Below are positions 14,697-22,269 of a DNA stretch of 22,862 nucleotides, one piece after another. A program made the position numbers and the translations under genes. Location of the stretch: NCBI GenBank assembly GCA_035642125.1, contig DASQSZ010000405.1:1-22862 (forward strand), written 5' to 3'. Below the pieces are notes generated by a model. The model was not told the origin of the DNA and ran no database searches. It worked only from the letters and a program-made list of their open reading frames with translations. This stretch comes from CALAED01 sp937891035 (GTDB lineage Bacteria; Actinomycetota; Actinomycetes; Streptosporangiales; Streptosporangiaceae). How positions within the stretch are numbered: position 1 is the first letter of the stretch; every line of letters starts with the position of its first letter.

Positions 14697-15878
14697 GTGA
14701 GCATGCGTTCCATGGGAGATCCCGGCCGCCTGCCGGCCGAGGGCCGGCCGGCCGAGGGCGAGGCACCCGCCGCGGCGGCCGCCGGGCCTGCCGGCCCCGC
14801 CGACGCGGCGAATGCGGCGAATGCCACCGAAGCGGCGGGGGGGCCTGATCCGGTGACCGCAGCGGCGGATGCGATCGATGCGGTGGATATCGACTGGGAC
14901 GGCGTCCGGCTGCACGTCGTGACCGGCAAGGGCGGGACCGGCAAGACCACTGTCGCGGCCGCGCTGGCACTGGCGCTGGCCGCCGGCGGGCGAAAGGTGC
15001 TCCTGGTCGAGGTCGAGGGCCGCCAGGGCATCGCCCAGCTCTTCGACTGCCCGCCGCTGCCGTACGAGGAGCGCAAGGTGGCGGTGGCCAGAGATGGCGG
15101 CGAGGTCTACGCCTTGGCGATCGACGCCGAAGCGGCGCTCCTGGAGTATCTCGAGGTCTTCTACAACCTCAAGCGGGCGGGGAAGGCACTCACCCGGCTG
15201 GGCGCCATCGACTTCGTCACCGCGATCGCGCCCGGTCTGCGCGACGTGATCCTCACCGGGAAGGCCAGCGAGGCCGTACGGCGCAAGGACAAGCGGGGCG
15301 CCTTCGTCTACGACGCGGTCGTCATGGACGCGCCGCCGACCGGGCGGATCGCTCGGTTCCTCAACGTCAACACCGAGGTCGCCGGGCTGGCGAAGGTCGG
15401 TCCGATCCGCAATCACGCCGAGACCGTCATGAAGGTCATCCGCAGCCCGGAGACCGCCGTGCACTTCGTGACGTTGCTCGAGGAGATGCCGGTGCAGGAG
15501 ACGCTGGACGGCATCCGTGACCTGACCCAGGCCGGGCTGCCGATCGGCGGCATCGTGGTGAACATGGAGCGGCGGCCGGTGCTGACCACGGCCGAACTGG
15601 CGGCGGCCGAACGGGATGGGCTGGGCGGACTGGACCTCGACGAGATCACCCGCGGCGTCAAGGCCGCCGGCCTCGAGTACAACTCCGAGCAGATCGCGGG
15701 GATGCTCGCCGCGGAGGCCGTCGAACACGCCCGGCGTACGGCGCTGCAGGAGCGAGAGAAGGCACGGCTGTCGACGCTGGACCAGCCGCGGTACACGCTG
15801 CCGCTGCTCACCGACGGCATGGACCTGGCCGGGCTGTACGACCTGGCCGAGGTGCTGCACGAGCAGGGAGCCGCCTGA
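14697..15878 (+). CDS. ArsA-like ATPase, first subunit of a pair (Rv3679 type)
   Basis: The 393-residue protein belongs to the ArsA/GET3 group of the deviant-Walker-A P-loop ATPases. GKGGTGKTT (77-85) has both the signature lysine and the P-loop lysine; VVMDAPPTGRIARFL holds the switch II/Walker B region. An Ala/Gly/Pro-rich extension of about 65 residues precedes the ATPase core, which normally starts near the motif. There is no arsenic resistance gene nearby, and the arrangement (two ATPases, then whiB4/wblA and a PASTA PBP) matches Rv3679-Rv3680, which form a complex linked to stress tolerance. Start options are GTG 14697 and ATG 14703 (AGGGG five bases before it). Confidence 0.88.
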   Translation: MSMRSMGDPGRLPAEGRPAEGEAPAAAAAGPAGPADAANAANATEAAGGPDPVTAAADAIDAVDIDWDGVRLHVVTGKGGTGKTTVAAALALALAAGGRKVLLVEVEGRQGIAQLFDCPPLPYEERKVAVARDGGEVYALAIDAEAALLEYLEVFYNLKRAGKALTRLGAIDFVTAIAPGLRDVILTGKASEAVRRKDKRGAFVYDAVVMDAPPTGRIARFLNVNTEVAGLAKVGPIRNHAETVMKVIRSPETAVHFVTLLEEMPVQETLDGIRDLTQAGLPIGGIVVNMERRPVLTTAELAAAERDGLGGLDLDEITRGVKAAGLEYNSEQIAGMLAAEAVEHARRTALQEREKARLSTLDQPRYTLPLLTDGMDLAGLYDLAEVLHEQGAA

Positions 15879-16018
15879 TGCGACCGCCGGCACGTGCCGG
15901 CGGTCCGGGACGCGGGTGTTCCCCACCATGCGGTGCCGTGGGGACGCGGCGGAGCGAGCGGTTCGAGAGGGTCGCAAGGGTCAAGAGGATCAGGATGAGG
16001 GGGAGCGGCAGACCGTGA
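15878..16018 (+). CDS. Possible 46-residue coupled small ORF between the ArsA-like genes
   Basis: The stop of the first ATPase overlaps an ATG (TGATG), and the frame then runs 46 codons to a TGA that overlaps the GTG of the second ATPase (GTGA). Both junctions are of the kind used in translational coupling. The predicted peptide is Arg/Gly-rich and basic with no recognisable family, and its third codon positions are less GC-rich than in the flanking genes. It includes a 24-bp palindrome in its first codons. It may be a real leader-like peptide or only a spacer that lets ribosomes reach the second gene. Confidence 0.25.
   Translation: MRPPARAGGPGRGCSPPCGAVGTRRSERFERVARVKRIRMRGSGRP
15882..15905. 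promoter_or_regulatory. 24-bp perfect palindrome between the ArsA-like genes
   Basis: GACCGCCGGCAC (15882-15893) is followed directly by its exact reverse complement (15894-15905). The centre is CACGTG, also the core of the palindrome upstream of the first ATPase. It lies four bases after the stop of the first gene. In DNA it could bind a dimeric regulator; in RNA it would fold into a hairpin that could uncouple the second gene. There is no U-tract. Confidence 0.6.
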
Positions 16019-17280
16019 AGACGCCGCCGTGGCTCGACATCGACGCGTTGATCGACGATCCGCGTACGCGCATCATCGTGTGCTGCGGTTCAGGCGGAGT
16101 GGGCAAGACCACGACGGCGGCCGCGATGGGCGTACGTGCCGCCGAGCGCGGCCGGGACGTCGTCGTGTTGACCGTCGATCCGGCGCGGCGGCTCGCGCAG
16201 TCGCTCGGCCTCAGCGAGTTGGACAACACCCCGCGGCGGATCGCGGGCGTCGGCAGCGGCGGCACCGCCAACCTGGACGCCAACCTGGACAACGGCCAGG
16301 ACGTCGATCGGGCGGGCCGCGTCGACGTCGATCGGGACGGCTCAAGCGACGGCGGCCGTGGTGGCGGCGAGCTCCACGCCATGATGCTGGACATGAAGCG
16401 TACGTTCGACGAGATCGTCGAGGCGCACGCCGAGCCGGACCGCGCGGAGCAGATCCTGGCGAACCCGTTCTACCAGTCGCTGTCGTCGAGCCTGTCCGGC
16501 ACGCAGGAGTACATGGCGATGGAAAAGCTCGGCCAGCTGCACCGGTCGGGCAAGTGGGACCTCATCGTCGTCGACACCCCACCCTCCCGGTCTGCGCTCG
16601 ACTTCCTCGACGCGCCGGAACGCATGGGACGCTTCCTCGACGGCCGGTTCATCAGGGTCCTGATGGCCCCGGCGCGGGCGAGCGGCCGGTTGGGGATGAA
16701 GGTCGTGACGGCCGGGTTCGGCATGTTCACCGGAGTGCTCACGAAGGTGCTCGGCGGACAGGTGCTGAAGGACGTACAGACGTTCGTCCTGGCACTCGAC
16801 ACGATGTTCGGCGGCTTCCGCGAGCGTGCCGACCAGACTTACCAGCTGCTGCAGACGCCCGGTACCGCCTTTCTCGTGGTGGCGGCGCCAGAACCGGACG
16901 CGCTGCGGGAAGCGTCGTACTTCGTCGACCGGCTCGCCGAGGAGCGCATGCCGCTGGCCGGGCTCGTCATCAACCGGGTGCACCGCATCAGCGGGACGAC
17001 GTTGTCGGACGGGCTTTCCCAGTCACGAAGCCTGGCCGCCGCCGAGACGCTGGACGAGCGGGCCGACCATCGGCTGACCGCAGAGCTATTGCGCCTGCAC
17101 GCCGAGCGCATGCAGGTGGTGGCGCGCGAGACGCGGCTGCGAGATCACTTCTGCTCGGCGCATCCCGCCGTACGCGTGGCCGATATCGGTGCGCTCGCCG
17201 AGGACGTACACGACCTGGACGGCCTGCAGCAGGTGGCGGCCGATCTGGCCGACCGACCGGCGACGGCATCCGTCGCGTAA
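16015..17280 (+). CDS. ArsA-like ATPase, second subunit of a pair (Rv3680 type)
   Basis: The 421-residue protein is the partner ATPase. Its P-loop is CGSGGVGKTT (24-33): the P-loop lysine K31 is present but the signature lysine of the deviant Walker A motif is serine, as I recall for the Rv3680 subgroup. VVDTPPSRSALDFLD is the switch II region. An Asp/Gly-rich insertion (about 83-120) containing repeated short DNA units interrupts the region before LHAMMLDMKRTFDEIV. GTG 16015 follows GGGGGAG by about nine bases; upstream residues in the same frame look non-coding. Together with the first subunit it probably forms a heteromeric cytoplasmic ATPase; its client is not known from this sequence. 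Confidence 0.88.
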   Translation: MKTPPWLDIDALIDDPRTRIIVCCGSGGVGKTTTAAAMGVRAAERGRDVVVLTVDPARRLAQSLGLSELDNTPRRIAGVGSGGTANLDANLDNGQDVDRAGRVDVDRDGSSDGGRGGGELHAMMLDMKRTFDEIVEAHAEPDRAEQILANPFYQSLSSSLSGTQEYMAMEKLGQLHRSGKWDLIVVDTPPSRSALDFLDAPERMGRFLDGRFIRVLMAPARASGRLGMKVVTAGFGMFTGVLTKVLGGQVLKDVQTFVLALDTMFGGFRERADQTYQLLQTPGTAFLVVAAPEPDALREASYFVDRLAEERMPLAGLVINRVHRISGTTLSDGLSQSRSLAAAETLDERADHRLTAELLRLHAERMQVVARETRLRDHFCSAHPAVRVADIGALAEDVHDLDGLQQVAADLADRPATASVA

Positions 17281-17463
17281 GACGCCGGGTCAGGCCATCA
17301 GACCATCAGGCACGATCAGGTTGTGGGGACCATAGCGCCAGATCGGTCGTCAACGCGCATAGACGCGATCGTCGTTCGCCGCAGGTACATCAGGTACGTA
17401 CGGTCTGTACGGTTGGGCGTACGACGGCCGCCGATCGTCGTTGATCGGATGGATTTGTTCGGA

Positions 17464-17484
17464 CGCGCCGTGATTTCCGGCGCG
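17464..17484. terminator. Hairpin between convergent ArsA-like gene and wblA
   Basis: CGCGCCG (17464-17470) and CGGCGCG (17478-17484) form a 7-bp stem with the loop TGATTTC. It lies 33 bases past the wblA stop (leftward) and about 185 bases past the ATPase stop. The rest of this 236-base gap has only scattered GTACG and ATCAG repeats. Confidence 0.4.
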
Positions 17485-17516
17485 CCGAGACCAGCGAGAC
17501 CAGGCCGCGCGAGACT

Positions 17517-17819
17517 TTAGGACGCGACGAGTTCGTCAACGGTAGACCGCTCGTACTCCTCCTTGGCGGTCTCGAGCAGCGAACGCCAGGATTTCACGTC
17601 CGGCCTGCGCCGCATGAGCGCACGCCGCTCACGCTCGGTCATCCCACCCCAGACACCGAACTCGATGCGGTTATCAAGGGCGTCAGCGAGACATTCCGTG
17701 CGGACCGGGCATCCGCGACAGATGAGCTTGGCCCGATTCTGGGCGGCACCTTGCACGAACAGGGCATCAGGATCCGCGTTACGGCAGGCGGCGCGCGCGG
17801 TCCAATCCGTGATCCACAT
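17517..17819 (-). CDS. wblA: WhiB-family iron-sulfur regulator WblA (WhiB4 orthologue)
   Basis: The 100-residue protein has the four cysteines that ligate a [4Fe-4S] cluster (12, 34, 37, 43; C-x21-C-x2-C-x5-C) and the GVWGG turn (55-59), followed by a basic helix (TERERRALMRRR) that contacts DNA. WhiB proteins act with the primary sigma factor and respond to oxygen and nitric oxide. Placement between the ArsA-like pair and a PASTA PBP identifies it as the orthologue of Streptomyces wblA, a repressor of antibiotic production and effector of sporulation, and of M. tuberculosis whiB4. The GGGGAG upstream of ATG 17819 is somewhat distant (about ten bases). A TTGACA stands at 17845-17850 on the minus strand but no -10 matches it. 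Confidence 0.94.
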   Translation of the reverse strand: MWITDWTARAACRNADPDALFVQGAAQNRAKLICRGCPVRTECLADALDNRIEFGVWGGMTERERRALMRRRPDVKSWRSLLETAKEEYERSTVDELVAS

Positions 17820-18049
17820 CTTGGCCCCACTCCCCTAGGGTCTGTGTCAACTGCGCTCCTCGGCCAGACGGGCGCGGACGTCAGGCCACCATCGAAAGCC
17901 GTGGGGAAGAACTTACGGAAGCGAGAGGCGATCCAACAGTCCCCGATGGACCCATTCTGGATATAGCCCGGCTGGGCCATGGCGCCGGATCGAACTAGTC
18001 ACCCGCCTATGGCTGCGATTTTGTTGGTCGTACGTCGTTATGCACAGAG

Positions 18050-18058
18050 TTATCCACA
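18050..18058 (+). promoter_or_regulatory. DnaA-box match TTATCCACA upstream of the PBP gene
   Basis: An exact match to the classical DnaA box lies about 15 bases upstream of the putative -35 of the PBP promoter, in the divergent gap with wblA. It is flanked by TGCACAGAG, a weaker half match. A role of DnaA in this promoter is speculative. Confidence 0.35.
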
Positions 18059-18072
18059 GGGGGACGGATGCG

Positions 18073-18101
18073 TTGGGCGCGGATATCGAGGCGGCTAACC
18101 T
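18073..18101 (+). promoter_or_regulatory. Promoter of the PBP gene (TTGGGC-17-TAACCT), leaderless
   Basis: TTGGGC (18073-18078) and TAACCT (18096-18101) are separated by 17 bases, and the -10 ends exactly six bases before GTG 18108. The spacing fits a sigma-70-type promoter whose transcript starts at the start codon. There is no Shine-Dalgarno sequence before GTG 18108, in agreement. Confidence 0.55.
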
Positions 18102-18107
18102 AGACAG

Positions 18108-20459
18108 GTGCATGACGTGCGGAAGGGTCGAGCCGGTCGGGCGAGTCGAGACATGCGAATTAATCGAGGCGGTCGAGGTGGCCCAGGAGGCCCCGAGCAC
18201 TCGGTCGTGCTGCTGGCCAGATTGGTCGGCGCGGGCATCATGGCCGGGGTCCTCGTCGCTTTCATCGCGCTACCGATGGTGGGCAGCGCGGGGCTGGCGG
18301 CGCGCGACGCCAGCAACAACTTCGAGAACATGCCGATCAACATCGACACCTCGCCGCCGCCGGAAAAGACGGTCGTGCAGGCGGCCGACGGCACGACGCT
18401 GGCGACGTTCTTCGACGAATATCGCGAGTCGGTGCGCCTCGACAAGGTAGCGCCGATCATGCGCAAGGCCATCATCGCGATCGAGGACTCGCGGTTCTAT
18501 CAACACGGCGCGCTCGACCTCAAGGGCGCGATCCGCGCGCTGGCCACCAACGCCGAGGCCAACGAGGTGCGTCAGGGGGGCTCGACGCTGACGCAGCAGT
18601 ACGTCAAGAACCTGCTGATCGAAAACGCCGAGACGCCGGAGGAAAAGCAGGCCGCCCGCGCGCAGACGGTCGGCCGTAAGCTGCGCGAGCTGCGCTACGC
18701 CCTGCACATCGAACAGCGGATGTCCAAGGACCAGATCTTGGAGGGGTATCTCAACGTCGCGTACTTCGGCGCCGGGGCCTACGGCGTGCAGGCGGCAGCC
18801 AAGCGCTACTTCAGCAAGCCCGCCGCGAAGCTCAATCTGGCGGAGTCGGCGATGCTGGCCGGCATCACCAACAGCCCCTTCGCCTACGACCCGACGATCC
18901 ATCCCGGGGCGGCGCGGCAGCGGCGCAACATTGTGCTGGCACGCATGGCACAGCTTGGGGTGGTGAGCCAAAAGGCCGCGGACAAGGCGGCGGCCAGCCC
19001 GGTCCGGCTGGATGAGACGAAGCCGTCCGGCGGATGCGACGCGAGCAAGGCGCCGTTCTTTTGCACCTACATCCGCAACGAGATGATCAATATCCTGTCG
19101 CGCGGCAAGAAGAGCCAGGTGGCCGCCGCCACACAGCAGCTGCAGCGCGGCGGCTACACGATCCGCACAACGCTGGACTGGCAGGCGCAGCGCGCCGCAC
19201 AGGACGCGCTCGACGACCGCGTCGGGCCGCGCGCGCCCAGAGACGCCGCCGAGACCATGATCGAGCCGGGCACGGGCAAGGTCTTGGCCATGGCGGTGAG
19301 CCGGGACTTCGGCAGCAACAAGAAAAAGCAGCAAACCGTCATCAACCTCGCCGCGGACGCCGCACACGGTGGTGGTGCGGGTTACTCGGCCGGTTCGACC
19401 TTCAAGATCTTCACGCTGGCGGCCGCGATCAAGGAGGGCATCCCGGTCGGCACCTCGATCAAGTCACCCAACAAGGTCGAGCTCAGCGGATTCACCGACT
19501 GCAAGGGCCGGCCGCTGGCGCCCTGGTCGCCGAGCAACGCAGGCGACAGCGAGGCCGGGAACTTCAATCTGCGCAACGGCACGTGGCATTCGGTGAACAC
19601 GTTCTACGCTCAGCTGGAAAAGCGGGTGGGCGTGTGTGAAGCGGTCAAGATGGCCGAGGCGTTCGGCGTACGGCAGACCAGCGGCAAGCCGCTGGAGCAG
19701 GTCCCCTCCCAAGTGCTCGGCACCAACCTCATCGACGTGACCAGCCTCGCGGCGGCATACGCCGGGTTCGCCGCCCGCGGCAAATACTGCCCCCCGCTCG
19801 CGATCACCAAGGTCAAGGACGCCGGCGGCAAGGAGATCAAGCTGCCCGAGCACGAATGCCGCCAAGCGCTCGACGAGGACATCGCCGACGAGGTCAACGA
19901 CATCCTCCGCGGGGTGCTGACGAAGGGCACCGCGCACGGACAGGGCCTCGGCCGGCCGGCCGCCGGCAAGACCGGCACCTGTGAGGAGTTCACCTGCGCG
20001 CTGTTCGCCGGCTACACGCCGAATCTCGCCGCCGCCGTCTGGTACGGCGATGCCGCCCGGCCGTGGCAGCGCCGGGTCTATGGGGTCTACGGGGCGACGA
20101 TTCCGGCCCCGATCTGGCGGCAGAGCATGATCCGCGCCTTGAGCGGCAAGCCGGTCGTGGACTTCAACGAGCCCCCCGACAAGTTCGGCGACGTGCGCGA
20201 GATACGTATTCCGGACGTCGAGGGTCTTTCCCTTGCCATCGCCAAGCTCGAGTTGGAGGCCGCCGGCTTCGACGTAGAGATCTCACCGCGACCGGTAAGG
20301 TCCGACGCGCCAAGGGGCTCGGTCGCCTTCACCACACCCAGGGGCGGCGAGGAGGCCGAGCCCGACACCACTGTCACGATCTTCATCAGCAACGGCAGCA
20401 GGGGCGGCCGCTTCAACGATAACGGCCCGCCCTTCTTCCGCCCTGGCGGTGGCGACTGA
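18108..20459 (+). CDS. ponA2: Class A penicillin-binding protein with C-terminal PASTA domain (PonA2 type)
   Basis: The 783-residue protein polymerises and cross-links peptidoglycan on the outer face of the membrane. After a short basic N-terminus and one transmembrane segment (33-60) comes the GT51 transglycosylase domain, with the catalytic Glu126 in EDSRFYQHG and GGSTLTQQYVKN (157-168). The transpeptidase follows: STFK with Ser430 and Lys433, SVN (495-497) and KTGT (621-624). A single PASTA domain (about 697-762) precedes a Gly/Pro-rich end. Cysteines are unusually frequent for an exported domain (310, 319, 465, 510, 561, 584, 625, 630), so disulfides are plausible. GTG 18108 is supported by a promoter that puts the RNA start on it. 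The orthologue is Rv3682 ponA2. Confidence 0.95.
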   Translation: MHDVRKGRAGRASRDMRINRGGRGGPGGPEHSVVLLARLVGAGIMAGVLVAFIALPMVGSAGLAARDASNNFENMPINIDTSPPPEKTVVQAADGTTLATFFDEYRESVRLDKVAPIMRKAIIAIEDSRFYQHGALDLKGAIRALATNAEANEVRQGGSTLTQQYVKNLLIENAETPEEKQAARAQTVGRKLRELRYALHIEQRMSKDQILEGYLNVAYFGAGAYGVQAAAKRYFSKPAAKLNLAESAMLAGITNSPFAYDPTIHPGAARQRRNIVLARMAQLGVVSQKAADKAAASPVRLDETKPSGGCDASKAPFFCTYIRNEMINILSRGKKSQVAAATQQLQRGGYTIRTTLDWQAQRAAQDALDDRVGPRAPRDAAETMIEPGTGKVLAMAVSRDFGSNKKKQQTVINLAADAAHGGGAGYSAGSTFKIFTLAAAIKEGIPVGTSIKSPNKVELSGFTDCKGRPLAPWSPSNAGDSEAGNFNLRNGTWHSVNTFYAQLEKRVGVCEAVKMAEAFGVRQTSGKPLEQVPSQVLGTNLIDVTSLAAAYAGFAARGKYCPPLAITKVKDAGGKEIKLPEHECRQALDEDIADEVNDILRGVLTKGTAHGQGLGRPAAGKTGTCEEFTCALFAGYTPNLAAAVWYGDAARPWQRRVYGVYGATIPAPIWRQSMIRALSGKPVVDFNEPPDKFGDVREIRIPDVEGLSLAIAKLELEAAGFDVEISPRPVRSDAPRGSVAFTTPRGGEEAEPDTTVTIFISNGSRGGRFNDNGPPFFRPGGGD

Positions 20460-20474
20460 CCAGCCGACGGCTCG

Positions 20475-20500
20475 GCCCCCGGCCAAGTGACGCCGGGGGC
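20475..20500. terminator. Bidirectional terminator between the PBP and YqeY genes
   Basis: GCCCCCGGC (20475-20483) and GCCGGGGGC (20492-20500) form a perfect 9-bp stem with an eight-base loop, 16 bases after the PBP stop. The convergent YqeY gene ends at 20562. Confidence 0.65.
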
Positions 20501-20561
20501 GCGACCACAACCGCGAAACCGCGTCCGGCGGCTTCGCCCCGGCGCTCGGGCCTCACCGGGG

Positions 20562-21014
20562 TTAGCCCAACTGCCGCTTGACTTCGGCGGCCACCCGGCC
20601 GCCCTCGGCGCGCTCGCCCACCTTTGGCCGGATGACCTTCATGACCTGACCCATCGCCTTGGGGCCGGCGGCGCCGGTCTCGGCGATCGCGGCCGATACT
20701 AGCCGGGCCAGTTCCTCGTCGGACAGCTGCTCGGGCAGATAGCCGCTGATCACCTCACCCTCGGCCCGCTCGGCCGCGGCCTGCTCGGGCCGGCCGGCGT
20801 CGGCGAATGCCTGCGCCGCCTCCCGCCGCTTCTTCGCCTCACGGGTGAGCACCTTGACGACCTCGTCGTCGGACAGCTCACGCGCCTGTTTACCGGCCAC
20901 CTCTTCATTGGTGACCGCTGTGAGGGCCATGCGCAGCGTCCGGGTCCGTACATCGTCACGGGCTTTGATCGCGGCCGACAAATCGACGCGCAGCCTCTCC
21001 TTCAGGGCACTCAT
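20562..21014 (-). CDS. GatB/YqeY-domain protein
   Basis: The 150-residue protein starts MSALKERLRVDL, typical of YqeY proteins, and carries the helical YqeY/GatB C-terminal-like domain with TRTLRMALTAV, EGEVISGYLPEQL and KAMGQVMKVIRPKV. In GatB the same domain contacts tRNA in the amidotransferase; the free-standing form is widely conserved but its role is unclear. ATG 21014 is preferred to ATG 21026 because family members begin at this point; neither has a clear ribosome-binding site. The gene is divergent from the phosphoesterase. Confidence 0.9.
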   Translation of the reverse strand: MSALKERLRVDLSAAIKARDDVRTRTLRMALTAVTNEEVAGKQARELSDDEVVKVLTREAKKRREAAQAFADAGRPEQAAAERAEGEVISGYLPEQLSDEELARLVSAAIAETGAAGPKAMGQVMKVIRPKVGERAEGGRVAAEVKRQLG

Positions 21015-21125
21015 GAGGACAATCATGCCGGGCGGATCCCGCCAGTCTCACGCCGATTACTGTGAGCCATGATCGGATTACGGGTGTCGCTCGCCGTACG
21101 ATGGCGGCTCTGGCAGCATAGAACG

Positions 21126-22052
21126 GTGCGAAAGGCCCAAGCGGTATCTCTCGGAATGGCCGCCGTCGGCGTCGCCGGGCTCGCCTATACCTCGATCGTC
21201 GAGCGCAACTGGTTCCGGCTACGCCGTATCGACGTCCCCGTGCTGGCGCCCGGTCAGCCGCGGGCCAAGATCCTGCACATCTCCGACACACACTTGACCC
21301 CGCGTCGCGACCGGCTCATCCGCTGGGTCCGCGAACTGGACAGGCTCGAGCCCGACCTCGTCGTCAACACCGGCGACTCGATCTCCCACCTGGCCGCCGT
21401 GCCGGCCTTTCTCGAAGCCCTCGGCCCACTGCTCGACCGCCCCGGTGTCTTCGTCTACGGCTCGAACGACCTGTTCTCCCCGGTCTTCAAGAACCCGACA
21501 CGCTACCTGTGGCGGACCAGCAAGACCGACTATCGCCGCCGCCGCGTCCCCGACCTCCCATACCAAGAGCTGAGCGCCGCCCTGTCCGCCGCCGGTTGGC
21601 TCAACCTCAACAACCGCATCGGCCGGCTCAAGGCCGGCTCTCTCGACATCGAGTTCGCCGGCATCGACGACTCGCACATCAACCGCGACCGCTACGACCG
21701 CGTGGCCGGCCCGGTCGATCCCCGCGCCGACCTGCACATCGGCGTCATGCATTCACCCGAGCCCCGCAACCTCGACCGTTTCGCCGCGGACGGCTACGAC
21801 CTGCTGCTCGCGGGCCACACCCATGGCGGCCAGATCTGCGTCCCGTTCCACGGCGCGCTGGTCACCAACTGCGGCATCGAACCCGCCCGCGTCAAGGGCC
21901 TCCACCGCCACGCCGGCGCCTGGCTCCACGTCTCGGCCGGGCTCGGCACCTCTCCCACGGCCCCGGTCCGCTTCTGCTGCCCGCCCGAGGCCTCGCTCCT
22001 CACCCTCATCCCCACCGACCAAGCGAACGCAGCACCGCCTCGCATCCGCTAG
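21126..22052 (+). CDS. Membrane-anchored calcineurin-like metallophosphoesterase (YkuE type)
   Basis: The 308-residue protein has an N-terminal hydrophobic segment (7-24) that would anchor it to the membrane. Its phosphoesterase motifs are D-x-H in HISDTHL (Asp54, His56), GD in NTGDS (Asp84), the N-D pair in YGSNDLF (114-115), His209 in GVMHSPEP and GHTHGGQ (230-236). They bind two metal ions. The usual GNHD is GSND, so the catalytic histidine of that motif is absent, as in other YkuE-like members. The substrate is not known. An ATG at 21069 in frame is possible, but the added codons include TTA, CGA and AGA, unlike the rest, so GTG 21126 is preferred. It corresponds to Rv3683. Confidence 0.9.
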   Translation: MRKAQAVSLGMAAVGVAGLAYTSIVERNWFRLRRIDVPVLAPGQPRAKILHISDTHLTPRRDRLIRWVRELDRLEPDLVVNTGDSISHLAAVPAFLEALGPLLDRPGVFVYGSNDLFSPVFKNPTRYLWRTSKTDYRRRRVPDLPYQELSAALSAAGWLNLNNRIGRLKAGSLDIEFAGIDDSHINRDRYDRVAGPVDPRADLHIGVMHSPEPRNLDRFAADGYDLLLAGHTHGGQICVPFHGALVTNCGIEPARVKGLHRHAGAWLHVSAGLGTSPTAPVRFCCPPEASLLTLIPTDQANAAPPRIR

Positions 22053-22102
22053 ACTCATCGAGGCGCCGGAAAGGGCCGCGTACCCTACCCGCGCGCCACC
22101 AC

Positions 22103-22176
<74 letters not shown>

Positions 22177-22186
22177 CCCAGGTCAA

Positions 22187-22217
22187 AGGCCCTTTTCCGC
22201 ACAATGGGAAAGGGCCT
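22187..22217 (+). terminator. tRNA-Pro terminator hairpin
   Basis: AGGCCCTTTTCC (22187-22198) pairs with GGGAAAGGGCCT (22206-22217) over 12 positions, one of them G-U, with a seven-base loop. It is ten bases after the tRNA. TTTT follows a few bases later. Confidence 0.8.
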
Positions 22218-22225
22218 CAACTGCT

Positions 22226-22269
22226 TTTGGGAGACGTTTGGGAGACGACGTCGAGGCGTCTCCCAAACG
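22226..22269. repeat. Three copies of TTTGGGAGACG, two direct and one inverted
   Basis: TTTGGGAGACG occurs at 22226-22236 and again at 22237-22247, and inverted at 22257-22267. The second and third copies extend to a perfect 13-bp stem (22235-22247 with 22257-22269) with a nine-base loop. They lie inside the last codons of the integrase remnant, 50-90 bases from the tRNA. Arm-type integrase sites or a terminator are possible roles. Confidence 0.75.

Noticed and set aside
14697..17280. ArsA-like pair as an arsenic resistance operon
   Set aside because: No arsB, arsC, arsR or arsD nearby; the context is the conserved Rv3679-Rv3680 locus.
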